The notes: a model not told the origin generated them from the letters alone. 9,484 nucleotides of DNA from Pseudomonadota bacterium (GCA_021780935.1 JAJXXT010000045.1:1-9484), one strand, 5' to 3'. Positions 1 to 7,136 are shown, counted from the stretch's first letter. Translations and numbers: made by a program.

Positions 1-19
1 CTGGACGCCGGGCAGCTAG
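1..19 (+). CDS. C-terminal tail of an upstream gene, possibly NDUFA12-family complex I accessory protein (partial)
   Basis: In the second reading frame the first bases read W-T-P-G-S followed by a TAG stop at 17-19. As I recall, alphaproteobacterial NDUFA12-like proteins often end in a ...W-T-P... motif, and in many Alphaproteobacteria this gene sits directly before mlaD and a DUF2155 gene, which is the order here. Only five codons are visible, so the call depends on gene order plus a very short motif. The other two forward frames are also open across this stretch, so a different upstream gene, or none, is possible. Confidence 0.33.
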
Positions 20-127
20 ATCGTGGTCGGGGCGGAAGCGGCGTCGATGCGTCGGGGCGACGGCTTTCCGCGGGTGCACCCCGGGGCCGGCGGCGGCACG
101 CGGCGTTAGCGGGCGGCAGAAGCGCGA

Positions 128-643
128 ATGGCAAAACGAAATCTCGCTGAAGTCGCCGTCGGGGCAGCGGTGATCGGGCTGGCTGCCGGCTTCCTCGGCT
201 ATGCCGTGGCGCATTCCGGCCGCTCCTCCGCCGCCGGTTATCCCATGCATGCCGAGTTCGAGCGTATCGACGGACTGACGATCGGCGCCGACGTCCGCCT
301 CGCCGGCGTCAAGGTCGGGCGCGTGACGGAGACCACCATCGACCCCAAGACCTATCAGGCGATGGTGACGATGACCGTGGCCGAAAACATCGCCCTGCCG
401 CGGGATACCAGCGCCGCGGTGAGCAGCGATGGCCTGCTCGGCGGTAAGTACATCAATCTGGTTCCAGGCGGCGATGAGCACATGCTGCCTCGCGGCGGCC
501 GCATCACCGTCACCCAGTCGGCGGTGAACATCGAGGATCTGCTGGGGCGGTTCATTTTCAGCGCCACCAACCTCTCGGGTGCGGCGGCTGGCGCGGGAGC
601 GCATCCGGCCGCCGGCGCAACCGCGGACGGAGCCAAGCCCTGA
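128..643 (+). CDS. mlaD: Outer membrane lipid asymmetry maintenance protein MlaD (MCE family)
   Basis: A 171-residue MCE/MlaD protein. In the known Mla system MlaD forms a periplasmic ring anchored in the inner membrane and passes phospholipids between the MlaFE transporter and periplasmic MlaC. Visible here: an N-terminal signal anchor (residues about 9-28, rich in V, A, G, L) after a K-R start, then one MCE domain (about 38-118) with the typical F-x-x-I-D-G-L-x-x-G-A-D-V-R-L-A-G-V-K-V-G-x-V core and the S-x-G-L-L-G-x-K-Y-I-x-L signature. A tail with V-N-I-E-D-L-L-G follows, ending in a low-complexity Ala/Gly/Pro segment. Length fits single-MCE-domain MlaD. The start is the first ATG; the Shine-Dalgarno is weak (purines in GGCAGAAG). 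No mlaE/mlaF/mlaC is next to it, so it is a stand-alone mlaD as in many Alphaproteobacteria. Its stop overlaps the proposed start of the next gene, suggesting translational coupling. Confidence 0.93.
   Translation: MAKRNLAEVAVGAAVIGLAAGFLGYAVAHSGRSSAAGYPMHAEFERIDGLTIGADVRLAGVKVGRVTETTIDPKTYQAMVTMTVAENIALPRDTSAAVSSDGLLGGKYINLVPGGDEHMLPRGGRITVTQSAVNIEDLLGRFIFSATNLSGAAAGAGAHPAAGATADGAKP
629..632 (+). promoter_or_regulatory. Shine-Dalgarno (GGAG) for the CTG start of the DUF2155 gene
   Basis: GGAG lies seven bases upstream of CTG 640, inside the end of mlaD. It is the main reason for preferring CTG 640 over GTG 703, and it implies that ribosomes ending mlaD could restart on the next gene. Confidence 0.45.
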
Positions 644-1197
644 GGGTTGGTCGGATCGGCCGTGGCGCGGCCAGGCGCTGGGGAGTCGGCCTGGCACTAA
701 GTGTGCTGCTCGGTGCGCAAGCCCCCATAGGCCAGCACCCGGCGGGCCAATTCCCAACGGGCCAACTTCCAGCGGGCCAGCTTCCCGCGCGTCCGGCACC
801 GCTGACCCCACCGCAGGGGCCGCCGCCCGGATCGCCGCCAGGGACAGCGCCAGGGACGGGGCCAGGGACGGGGCCGGAGACAGCGCCGGTGGCGCCTCCA
901 CCATTGTGGCTGCCGCGCGATACGGCCGTGCTCCAGGTTCTCGACAAGATCAACGCCCGCAGCCTCGACCTCGCCGTGAAGGTCGGCGAGACCATTCCCT
1001 TCGAGCATCTCGCCATCACTCTGCGGGCGTGCTTCGTGCGGCCATCGACCCTGCCCGCGGACGCGGCCGCCAATCTGCAGATCGTCGATTCCCGGCCGGA
1101 CGCGCCCGGCTTCAAGGGCTGGATGTTCGCCGCCGAGCCTTCGCTCGCCATGCTTCAGCACCCGCTCTACGATGTTCGGGTGCTCGGCTGCCGTTAG
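640..1197 (+). CDS. DUF2155 domain-containing exported protein (probable CTG start)
   Basis: The C-terminal half is a DUF2155 domain: A-V-L-Q-V-L-D-K-I-N-A-R, then V-G-E-x-x-x-F-x-x-L-x-I-x-x-R-A-C, and F-K-G-W-M-F-A-x-x-P-S-L-A-x-L-x-H-P-x-Y-D-V-x-V-L-G-C at the end. The family is periplasmic, of unknown function, and found mainly in Alphaproteobacteria. The first ATG/GTG/TTG in this frame is GTG 703, but that start would remove the signal peptide. Reading upstream gives an Arg-rich n-region, a hydrophobic core (G-V-G-L-A-L-S-V-L-L) and an A-Q-A cleavage site. The only good start supplying it is CTG 640, which overlaps the mlaD stop (CTGA) and has GGAG at 629-632 seven bases before it. Between signal and domain lies a Pro/Gly/Gln-rich linker made of two short tandem arrays. 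The family call is firm; the exact start is inference. A conventional annotation would begin at 703. Confidence 0.85.
   Translation: MRVGRIGRGAARRWGVGLALSVLLGAQAPIGQHPAGQFPTGQLPAGQLPARPAPLTPPQGPPPGSPPGTAPGTGPGTGPETAPVAPPPLWLPRDTAVLQVLDKINARSLDLAVKVGETIPFEHLAITLRACFVRPSTLPADAAANLQIVDSRPDAPGFKGWMFAAEPSLAMLQHPLYDVRVLGCR
730..789 (+). repeat. Tandem 15-bp repeat, four copies, coding for G-Q-x-P-x
   Basis: Four consecutive 15-base units in frame encode G-Q-H-P-A, G-Q-F-P-T, G-Q-L-P-A and G-Q-L-P-A. Units share a GGGCCA-rich start and differ by a few bases. The array is in the linker between the signal peptide and the DUF2155 domain, and its unit length is a multiple of three, so copy-number change would keep the frame. 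Confidence 0.85.
838..885 (+). repeat. Tandem 12-bp repeat, four copies, coding for P-G-T-G/A
   Basis: Four consecutive 12-base units (consensus CCAGGGACGGGG) encode P-G-T-A, P-G-T-G, P-G-T-G and P-E-T-A. The two middle copies are identical, pointing to recent duplication. It is a second, separate frame-preserving array in the same Pro-rich linker. Confidence 0.85.
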
Positions 1198-1234
1198 TGC
1201 GCGTGGCCGGCGGCTTCGTACGGAGGCGATGACC

Positions 1235-2320
1235 ATGTCGGCGCGATCTACTCTGGGTGTGGAGGCTCCCATGGCTGTGTCGCGGCGGGCAGCGCTCGGG
1301 CGGCTTTTGCGCGCAGGCATGGTCGGGGCGGCGGCGGATCTGTTTGGCGGCACGCTCAGGGCACAGGGTCGCGCCACGGGCAGCGGATGGACCGCGAACT
1401 TCACCGAATGGACGGTCCCGACCCCGGGCACGCGCCCCCATGATCCCCTCGCCATGGCCGATGGTTCGATCTGGTACACGGGCCAGATGGCGAGCGAGGT
1501 CGGGCGGCTCGATCCGGACAGCGGCCGCTTCACCGAGTTCCGCACTGTGATCCCCGACTCGGGGCCGCACGGGCTCGCCGCCGACCGGGCCGGCAACATC
1601 TGGTTCACGGCCAATTTCAAAGCCTATATCGGGCGATTGGAGCCGCGCACCGGCCGGATCACCGCCTATCGTCTCCCCGACCCGGAGGCGCGCGACCCCC
1701 ATACGCCGGTGTTCGATGCCTCGGGCATCCTGTGGTTCACCGTGCAGGGTGCGGGAATGATCGGCCGGCTGGATCCGGCCACCGGTGCCGTCCGCCTGAT
1801 CAAGCTTCCCGACCGCGACTCGCTGCCATACGGCATCGCGGTCAACACGTTCGGGGTGCCCTTCTTCGCCGAATTCAACGCCAACCGCCTCGGCAGCGTC
1901 GACCCGCAAACCCTCGCGGTGCGCGAATACCGCCTGCCGGCCGCTGGTGCGCGACCGCGGCGCATTGTCATCACCCCTGACGACGCGGTTTGGTACACCG
2001 ACTATGCGCGCGGCTATCTCGGCCGTTTCGATCCACGCAGCGGCCAGGCGCGCGAGTGGCCCTCGCCGGCGGGTGCCGGTGCCCAGCCCTACGGTATCGC
2101 CGCGGCGGCCGGCATGATCTGGTACAGCGAGTCGGGGATCGATCCGAATACTCTCGTCCGCTTCGACCCGCGGACGGAGACGTTTCAGACTTGGCCTATT
2201 CCGAGCGGTGGCGGCGTGGTGCGCAACATGGCGGTCACGCCCGATGGCAGCCTGGTGCTGGCCCTGAGCGGAGTGGACCGCATTGCTCTCGTGCGGCTGA
2301 AGCGGGCGGATCCTCCATAG
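1235..2320 (+). CDS. Tat-exported seven-repeat beta-propeller, Vgb/streptogramin lyase-like
   Basis: A 361-residue exported propeller of the Vgb-like family. From this start the twin-arginine signal S-R-R-A-A-L-G lies at residues 16-22, followed by a hydrophobic stretch and a likely cleavage after L-R-A-Q-G (about 45). The mature part has seven repeats of about 40-45 residues of the form P-x-G/x-(I/L)-A-x-x-x-x-G-x-(I/L)-W-F/Y-T, then I/L-G-R-L/F-D-P-x-(T/S)-G and an E-Y-x-L-P strand, the Vgb blade pattern. GGAGG at 1222-1226 is eight bases from ATG 1235 (and two from ATG 1229); a second GGAGG at 1261-1265 is five bases from ATG 1271, which would also leave a complete Tat signal. The start is therefore uncertain among these. 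Histidines needed for streptogramin B lyase activity appear replaced (see findings), so antibiotic inactivation should not be assumed. The substrate is unknown. The gene follows DUF2155 by 37 bp and converges on spoVR. Confidence 0.85.
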   Translation: MSARSTLGVEAPMAVSRRAALGRLLRAGMVGAAADLFGGTLRAQGRATGSGWTANFTEWTVPTPGTRPHDPLAMADGSIWYTGQMASEVGRLDPDSGRFTEFRTVIPDSGPHGLAADRAGNIWFTANFKAYIGRLEPRTGRITAYRLPDPEARDPHTPVFDASGILWFTVQGAGMIGRLDPATGAVRLIKLPDRDSLPYGIAVNTFGVPFFAEFNANRLGSVDPQTLAVREYRLPAAGARPRRIVITPDDAVWYTDYARGYLGRFDPRSGQAREWPSPAGAGAQPYGIAAAAGMIWYSESGIDPNTLVRFDPRTETFQTWPIPSGGGVVRNMAVTPDGSLVLALSGVDRIALVRLKRADPP

Positions 2321-2340
2321 GAGCCGCCTCGCTCTTCAGC
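2296..2340. terminator. Candidate bidirectional terminator / long interrupted hairpin across two convergent stops
   Basis: An inverted repeat pairs GCTGAAG (2296-2302) with CTTCAGC (2334-2340), CG (2303-2304) with CG (2330-2331), GGCGG (2305-2309) with CCGCC (2324-2328), and CTCC (2313-2316) with GGAG (2320-2323), with ATA as the loop. That is 18 base pairs broken only by small bulges. It contains the stop codons of both convergent genes (TAG 2318-2320 on +, TCA 2336-2338 for the - strand). No T-run follows on either side, so it is not a textbook intrinsic terminator. It may stop both transcripts or protect their 3' ends. Confidence 0.6.
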
Positions 2341-3868
2341 GTGAAGGCGCGCCGGCATCGTGAGTGCGCAGCACCCGCTCGGAAATCGCGTCGACCTCGG
2401 CCAGACGAACATCGTAACCCCAGAGCGTGGCCAGGTGCTGCAGCACCAGCTCGGCATCCCCCTGGTCCAGCACCATGCCGCTATGGACGCGGTGCTGCAG
2501 CAGCAGGCGGCGGTCGCCGTCGAGATCGACATCGACGATCTCGATCTCGGGCTCCTGCCTGACGACGTCGAACGAATCGGCCAAGGCGCCGCGGATTTGG
2601 CGGTAGCCGCGTTCATTATGAATCGCCCTGACGGTGAGATCCGACTGGCCATCGTCGAAGACGCTGAACAGGCGCAGCTTGCGGATGAGCGCGGGGCTGA
2701 GGAACTGGCGGATGAAGCTCTCGTCGCGGTAGTTCGCCCAGGCTTCGCGCAGGTGCCCGATTGCATCCCCGGAGCCAGCAATCTCGGGAAACCAGATGCG
2801 ATCTTCCTCGCTCGGTCTCTCGGCGATGCGCTCGATGTCCTGCATCATGGCAAAACCCAAGGCGTAGGGGTTGAGCCCGCCATAGCGGCGGTCATCGAAG
2901 TCCGGCTGGAATACGACGCTCGTGTGCGAGTGCAGGAATTCCAGCATGGCGCCATCGTCGAGCACGCCACGTTCATGCAGGCGGTTCATGACCTTGTAGT
3001 GGACGTAGGTGGCGCACCCCTCGTTCATCATCTTCGTTTGCTTCTGGGGATAAAAATACTGGCCGATATGGCGCACGATGCGCAGCACCTCTCGCTGCCA
3101 CGGCTTCAGCAGCGGGGCCTTCTTCTCGAGGAAATAGAGCAGGTTCTCCTCGGGCAAGCCGAGCAGCCGGCGCCGCTCGGCGGCATCGGTCGGACGGCGC
3201 GCGGGGCCACGCTGGCCGGGCAAGGTGCGCCATAGATCATTGAAGGTACGCTGCTGCTCGGCTCGACGCTCGGCCGCGCGCTTTTCCTCGTCCTCGAGCG
3301 AGAAGTTGCGGCGGGGGTAGCGGCTGACGCCCTGGCTCATCAGCGCGTGCGCAGCGTCGAGGAGCCGTTCCACCGCGGCTTCACCGTACTTCTCCTCGCA
3401 GCGCGCGATGTAGGATTTGGCGAACTCCATGTAGGCCAGGATACCCCCGGCATCGGTCCATTGCCTGAACAGATTATTGTTCTTGAAAAAGTGGTTATGC
3501 CCGAAGGCAGCGTGCGCCAGGACGAGAGTCTGCATCGCCATGGTATTTTCTTCCATGATGTAGACGATGCAGGGATCGGAGTTGATGACGATCTCGTAGG
3601 CGAGGCTGCGCAGTCCGTGGCGATAGAGCGACTCGTCGCGGGCGAACCGCTTACCGAACGACCAATGCCGATACATCAATGGCAAGCCGATCGAGGAGTA
3701 GGCGTCCAGCATCTGTTCTGCGGTAATGACCTCGATCTGGGTCCGGTAGATATCGAGCCCCATTTCACCGAGCGCGACCGCCTCGATCTCGTCGTGGGCT
3801 GACTGCAGCTGCGTGAAATCCCAGTCTGCACCTGCCTTGATTCGCAGCGTATCGGTGGTGACGCTCAT
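2336..3868 (-). CDS. spoVR: SpoVR family protein (YcgB)
   Basis: A 510-residue SpoVR/YcgB protein, full length for the family (E. coli YcgB is also about 510 residues). In Bacillus SpoVR affects spore cortex formation; its biochemical role in non-sporulating bacteria is unknown. Family hallmarks: M-Y-R-H-W-S-F-G-K near residue 70, Y-E-I-V-I-N-S-D-P near 93, A-H-A-A-F-G-H-N-H-F-F-K-N-N near 120-131, and M-M-N-E-G-C-A-T-Y-V-H near 280-290. These clustered His and Glu residues suggest a metal site, which is my inference. The C-terminal part (about 400-490) is the small mixed alpha/beta region typical of SpoVR. The ATG overlaps the yeaH stop by four bases (ATGA), with a strong AGGAGG seven bases upstream inside yeaH, so it is translationally coupled as the last gene of the prkA operon. 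Confidence 0.96.
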   Translation of the reverse strand: MSVTTDTLRIKAGADWDFTQLQSAHDEIEAVALGEMGLDIYRTQIEVITAEQMLDAYSSIGLPLMYRHWSFGKRFARDESLYRHGLRSLAYEIVINSDPCIVYIMEENTMAMQTLVLAHAAFGHNHFFKNNNLFRQWTDAGGILAYMEFAKSYIARCEEKYGEAAVERLLDAAHALMSQGVSRYPRRNFSLEDEEKRAAERRAEQQRTFNDLWRTLPGQRGPARRPTDAAERRRLLGLPEENLLYFLEKKAPLLKPWQREVLRIVRHIGQYFYPQKQTKMMNEGCATYVHYKVMNRLHERGVLDDGAMLEFLHSHTSVVFQPDFDDRRYGGLNPYALGFAMMQDIERIAERPSEEDRIWFPEIAGSGDAIGHLREAWANYRDESFIRQFLSPALIRKLRLFSVFDDGQSDLTVRAIHNERGYRQIRGALADSFDVVRQEPEIEIVDVDLDGDRRLLLQHRVHSGMVLDQGDAELVLQHLATLWGYDVRLAEVDAISERVLRTHDAGAPSR

Positions 3869-5157
3869 TGTCCGGCCTCCTCACGCGTGCTGCGGTCCCG
3901 CGAGAAAAGCTGGCGGAAGACCGGGTAGATCTGGCTGCGATGATTGACCTTGCGGATAGCGATCGCGTGCCCGGACTGCGCAACGCGCTGATAGGCGCGC
4001 CACAATTCGGTTGGGCCACCATAGCGGCCTTCTTCGGCGCCGACCTCGAGATAGGCAAAATACTGGCAGCTCGGCAGAATGGCAGTCTCCAGGAGTGACA
4101 CGGCATAGGCGTTGTCAGCCGGCATGTTGTCGCCGTCGGAGGCCTGCGCGGCGTAGACGTTCCACTGCTCGCGCGGAAAGCGCGAGACCAGGATGCGCTG
4201 CATTTCCTCGAATGCGGTGGAGACGATGGTGCCGCCCGACTCGGTGCTGTGGAAAAAGGTCTGCTCGTCCACTTCGTGCGCAACATGGGTGTGACGAATG
4301 AAGACAACTTCTACGTTGCGGTAGCGGCGACTCAGGAAGAGGTAGAGCAGCTTGTAGAAGCGTTTGGCCAAATCCTTCATGTGCGCCGTCATCGAGCCCG
4401 AGACGTCCATGAGGCAGAACATTACCGCGCTCGTTGCCGGGCGGGGGATGTTCTGGAAGCGATTGAAGCGGATATCGATCGGATCGATGAAGGGAATCCG
4501 CCGGCTGCGGCGGGTCAGACGCTCCAGTTCGGCGGTGAGTTCGCGGCGGCGCTCAGCATCGGCCTCGCATTCACCGAGCGCGGCGATCTCCGCTTCGATC
4601 GCGCTCAACTCGGCCCCGCGTGGCCGATGCAGAGCGATGCGGCGCGACAGGCTGTTGCGCATGGTGCGCACGAGATTGAGGTTGGATGCCGAGCCGCTGG
4701 TCGTGTAGCCGGCGCGGCTTGGGGTGAATTCCTCCGCGGTGGTGATCTGTCGGCGCAAGAGATCAGGCAGTTCGAGATCTTCGAGGAACAGATCGATGAA
4801 CTCTTCCTGGCTGAGGACGAAGTGGAAATCGTCCTCCGAATCACCGTCGGGTGAACCCTCGCTCCCGCCACGGCCGCCGCCCGACGGTGGACGTGGGATC
4901 GTATCGCCTTCGATGAAATCCTTGTTGCCCGGTACCACGTGCGTACGCCGGCCTGCGCGCGCCGTATGGTGCAGCTGCGGCTCGCGCAGGCTGTCGCCAC
5001 GAATGCGGATTCGCTCGCCTTCGGCGTCCGCGATGCCGTTCTTTGCCGACGCCTCACGGACAGCATCGAGAATCTGCTTGCGTGCGCGGCGGATGAAGCG
5101 CTGCCGGTTGGCAAGGCTCTTGCCCTGCGGATTCAGCCTTCTGTCGATGATGTTCAC
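3865..5157 (-). CDS. yeaH: YeaH/YhbH family protein (DUF444), VWA-like
   Basis: A 430-residue DUF444 protein, close to E. coli YeaH in length. These proteins are encoded with the PrkA kinase across bacteria and are thought to act with it. The N-terminus is the family's R-R-L-N-P-x-G-K-S-x-x-N-R-Q-R-F-x-R-R. A Gly/Ser/Asp-rich segment spans about 90-110, and a charged helical stretch about 183-220. The C-terminal half is a von Willebrand A-like fold with a complete MIDAS-type set: D-V-S-G-S at 251-255, S-G-G-T at 307-310 and S-D-G-D at 340-343. The start is GTG at 5155-5157 (read on the minus strand), backed by GGAG six bases upstream and by the conserved N-terminus. It lies 22 bp after prkA and overlaps spoVR by four bases. 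The domain pairing (AAA+ plus VWA) resembles MoxR/VWA systems, a structural analogy only. Confidence 0.96.
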   Translation of the reverse strand: MNIIDRRLNPQGKSLANRQRFIRRARKQILDAVREASAKNGIADAEGERIRIRGDSLREPQLHHTARAGRRTHVVPGNKDFIEGDTIPRPPSGGGRGGSEGSPDGDSEDDFHFVLSQEEFIDLFLEDLELPDLLRRQITTAEEFTPSRAGYTTSGSASNLNLVRTMRNSLSRRIALHRPRGAELSAIEAEIAALGECEADAERRRELTAELERLTRRSRRIPFIDPIDIRFNRFQNIPRPATSAVMFCLMDVSGSMTAHMKDLAKRFYKLLYLFLSRRYRNVEVVFIRHTHVAHEVDEQTFFHSTESGGTIVSTAFEEMQRILVSRFPREQWNVYAAQASDGDNMPADNAYAVSLLETAILPSCQYFAYLEVGAEEGRYGGPTELWRAYQRVAQSGHAIAIRKVNHRSQIYPVFRQLFSRDRSTREEAGQ

Positions 5158-5179
5158 GCTTCGCTCCGCCGCTACGCGA

Positions 5180-7126
5180 TCAGCCGGACTGCTTAGTGCG
5201 CATGTACCACTCGACCAGGCGTCGCACCTGGCGCTCGGTATAGCCGCGCGTCATCATTCTCTGGACGAACTCGTGGTGCTTTTTTTCGGTCTCGTTCTCT
5301 TTCTTGCTGCCGAAGCTGATCACCGGGAGGAGATCTTCGACCTGGCTGAACATGCGCCGTTCGATCACCTCGCGGATCTTCTCGTACGACGTCCAGGATG
5401 GATTGCGCCCGGAATTCGCCGCCCGCGCGCGCAGCGCGAACTTGACAACCTCGTTGCGGAAATCCTTCGGATTCGCAATTCCTGCCGGCTTCTCGATCTT
5501 GGTCAATTCCTGGTTGAGCAGGTCCCGATCCATCATCTGGCCGGTGTCTGGATCCTTGTAATCCTGATGCTCGATCCAGGCATCCGCGTAATCGACGTAG
5601 CGGTCGAACAGGTTCTGCCCGTAGTCGTTGTAGGATTCGAGATAGGCTTTCTGTATCTCGTTGCCGATGAACTCGGCGTAGCGGGGCGCCAACTCCGCCT
5701 TGATGAACTCGAGATATTTCTTCTCGGTCTCGGAACCGAACTGCTCGCGCCTGATCGCCTGCTCGAGCACATACATCAGATGGACAGGATCGGCGCCGAC
5801 CTCCTGGGTATCGAAGTTGAACGTGGCGGAGAGTACCTTGAAGGCGAAGCGGGTGGAGACGCCGTCCATACCTTCGTCGACGCCAGCCTGGTCGCGGTAT
5901 TCCTGCACGGACTTGGCGTGAGGGTCGGTCTCTTTCAGGCTCTCGCCATCATAGACGCGCATCTTCGAGAAGAGGCTGCCCGAGGCGGGTGGCTTCAGGC
6001 GCGAGAGCGTGGCGAAGCGGGCCAGCATCTCCAGCGTCGCGGGGGCGCAGGGCGCTTGCGCGAGGTCGCTGCCGCGGATGAGCTTCGTGTAGATCTGCTG
6101 TTCCTCGGTGACGCGCATGCAGTACGGCACCTTGATCACGCAGATGCGGTCGATGAAGGCCTCGTTATTCCTGTTGTTGCGGAAAGTCTGCCACTCGGCC
6201 TCGTTGGAATGGGCCAGGATCACGCCTTGGAACGGGATTGCACCGATATTCTCGGTGCCGACGTAGTTTCCCTCCTGCGTCGCGGTCAGCAGCGGGTGCA
6301 GCATCTTGATCGGCGCCTTGAACATCTCGACGAACTCGAGCAGTCCCTGGGTGGCGCGGTTGAGGCCACCGGAAAAGCCGTAGGCATCGGGATCGTTCTG
6401 GCTGAAATGCTCGAGCATGCGGATATCGACTTTCCCGACCATGCTCGAAATGTCCTGATTGTTCTCGTCGCCCGGCTCGGTCTTGGTGACGCCGATCTGG
6501 CGCAGCCGCGAGGGGTACAGCTTGGCGACGCGGAAGCGGGTGATGTCGCCGCCGAATTCGTCGAGCCGCTTCACCGCCCAGGGTGAGAGCAGGCCGGTGA
6601 GGCGGCGGCGCGGAATGGCGAACCGCTCCTCCAACTCGGCACCCATCCCGTCAGGGTCGAACAGTCCGAGCGGGCTCTCGAAGACCGGGCTCAGGGCGTC
6701 TCCGGCCTTGAGCACATAGATGGGATGGCGTTCGATCAGCGCCTTGAGCCGCTCGGCGAGGGAGGACTTGCCGCCCCCCACCGGTCCCAGCAGATAGAGA
6801 ATCTGCTTACGCTCCTCGAGGCCCTGCGCGGCGAAGCGGAAGAAGTTGACGATCCGCTCGATCGTCTCCTCCATGCCGAAGAATTCGGTGAAGCTCGGAT
6901 AGACCTTGATGGTGCGGTTCATGAAGACGCGACCGAGCCGCGCATCCTTGGAGGTATCCAGCAGTTCCGGCTCGCCGATGGCCGCCACCATCCGCTCGGC
7001 CGCGGTTGCGTGCGCTGTCGGGTCTTCCCGGCAAAGACGGAGATAGTCGAGCACCGACATCTCCATCTCGCGCCGTTCCTCGTAAGCGCGCTTTGAGCGG
7101 GAGAAGAGGTCGTCAATGGCGTTCAT
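5180..7126 (-). CDS. prkA: PrkA family serine protein kinase (YeaG), AAA+ type
   Basis: A 648-residue PrkA/YeaG protein (E. coli YeaG is about 644). The family carries an N-terminal AAA-like ATPase domain and a C-terminal PrkA kinase domain; E. coli YeaG is tied to nitrogen starvation and stress survival, and B. subtilis PrkA to sporulation, where protease activity has also been reported. Visible: Walker A G-P-V-G-G-G-K-S at about 114-121, a Walker B-like L-L-E-F-V-E near 262-267, A-H-S-N-E-A-E-W near 305-312, and the C-terminal M-x-x-R-G-Y-T-E-R-Q-V-x-R-L-V-E-W-Y tail. Two in-frame ATGs exist, at 7138 and 7126. I chose 7126 because GGAG (minus strand, 7136-7133) is six bases upstream and the resulting M-N-A-I-D start matches the E. 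coli M-N-I-F-D start. It is the first gene of the prkA-yeaH-spoVR operon and the next gene begins 22 bp downstream. Confidence 0.96.
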   Translation of the reverse strand: MNAIDDLFSRSKRAYEERREMEMSVLDYLRLCREDPTAHATAAERMVAAIGEPELLDTSKDARLGRVFMNRTIKVYPSFTEFFGMEETIERIVNFFRFAAQGLEERKQILYLLGPVGGGKSSLAERLKALIERHPIYVLKAGDALSPVFESPLGLFDPDGMGAELEERFAIPRRRLTGLLSPWAVKRLDEFGGDITRFRVAKLYPSRLRQIGVTKTEPGDENNQDISSMVGKVDIRMLEHFSQNDPDAYGFSGGLNRATQGLLEFVEMFKAPIKMLHPLLTATQEGNYVGTENIGAIPFQGVILAHSNEAEWQTFRNNRNNEAFIDRICVIKVPYCMRVTEEQQIYTKLIRGSDLAQAPCAPATLEMLARFATLSRLKPPASGSLFSKMRVYDGESLKETDPHAKSVQEYRDQAGVDEGMDGVSTRFAFKVLSATFNFDTQEVGADPVHLMYVLEQAIRREQFGSETEKKYLEFIKAELAPRYAEFIGNEIQKAYLESYNDYGQNLFDRYVDYADAWIEHQDYKDPDTGQMMDRDLLNQELTKIEKPAGIANPKDFRNEVVKFALRARAANSGRNPSWTSYEKIREVIERRMFSQVEDLLPVISFGSKKENETEKKHHEFVQRMMTRGYTERQVRRLVEWYMRTKQSG

Positions 7127-7132
7127 CGGTTG

Positions 7133-7136
7133 CTCC
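7133..7136 (-). promoter_or_regulatory. Shine-Dalgarno (GGAG) deciding the prkA start
   Basis: On the minus strand GGAG sits six bases before ATG 7126. The alternative upstream ATG (7138) overlaps this site and has only a C/A/T-rich leader before it, so the downstream ATG is preferred. Confidence 0.6.

Noticed and set aside
558..1151. Minus-strand open frames opposite mlaD/DUF2155 rich in W-P-A-G repeats
   Set aside because: The repeats are the reverse complement of the tandem arrays in the DUF2155 linker, not a separate repeat protein.
1172..1234. Longer start (ATG 1172) for the propeller gene
   Set aside because: It would overlap the DUF2155 coding region by 26 bases and put a long polar stretch before the Tat signal, while well-placed GGAGG sites support later ATGs.
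2360..3235. 291-codon + strand open frame opposite spoVR
   Set aside because: It is a shadow of the spoVR reading frame with no family signature; spoVR is conserved across its full length.
4724..6586. Very long open frame (620 codons) on the + strand opposite prkA and yeaH
   Set aside because: It is the mirror of real minus-strand coding sequence in high-GC DNA, runs across two genuine genes, has no recognisable domain, and both opposite genes have full motif support.
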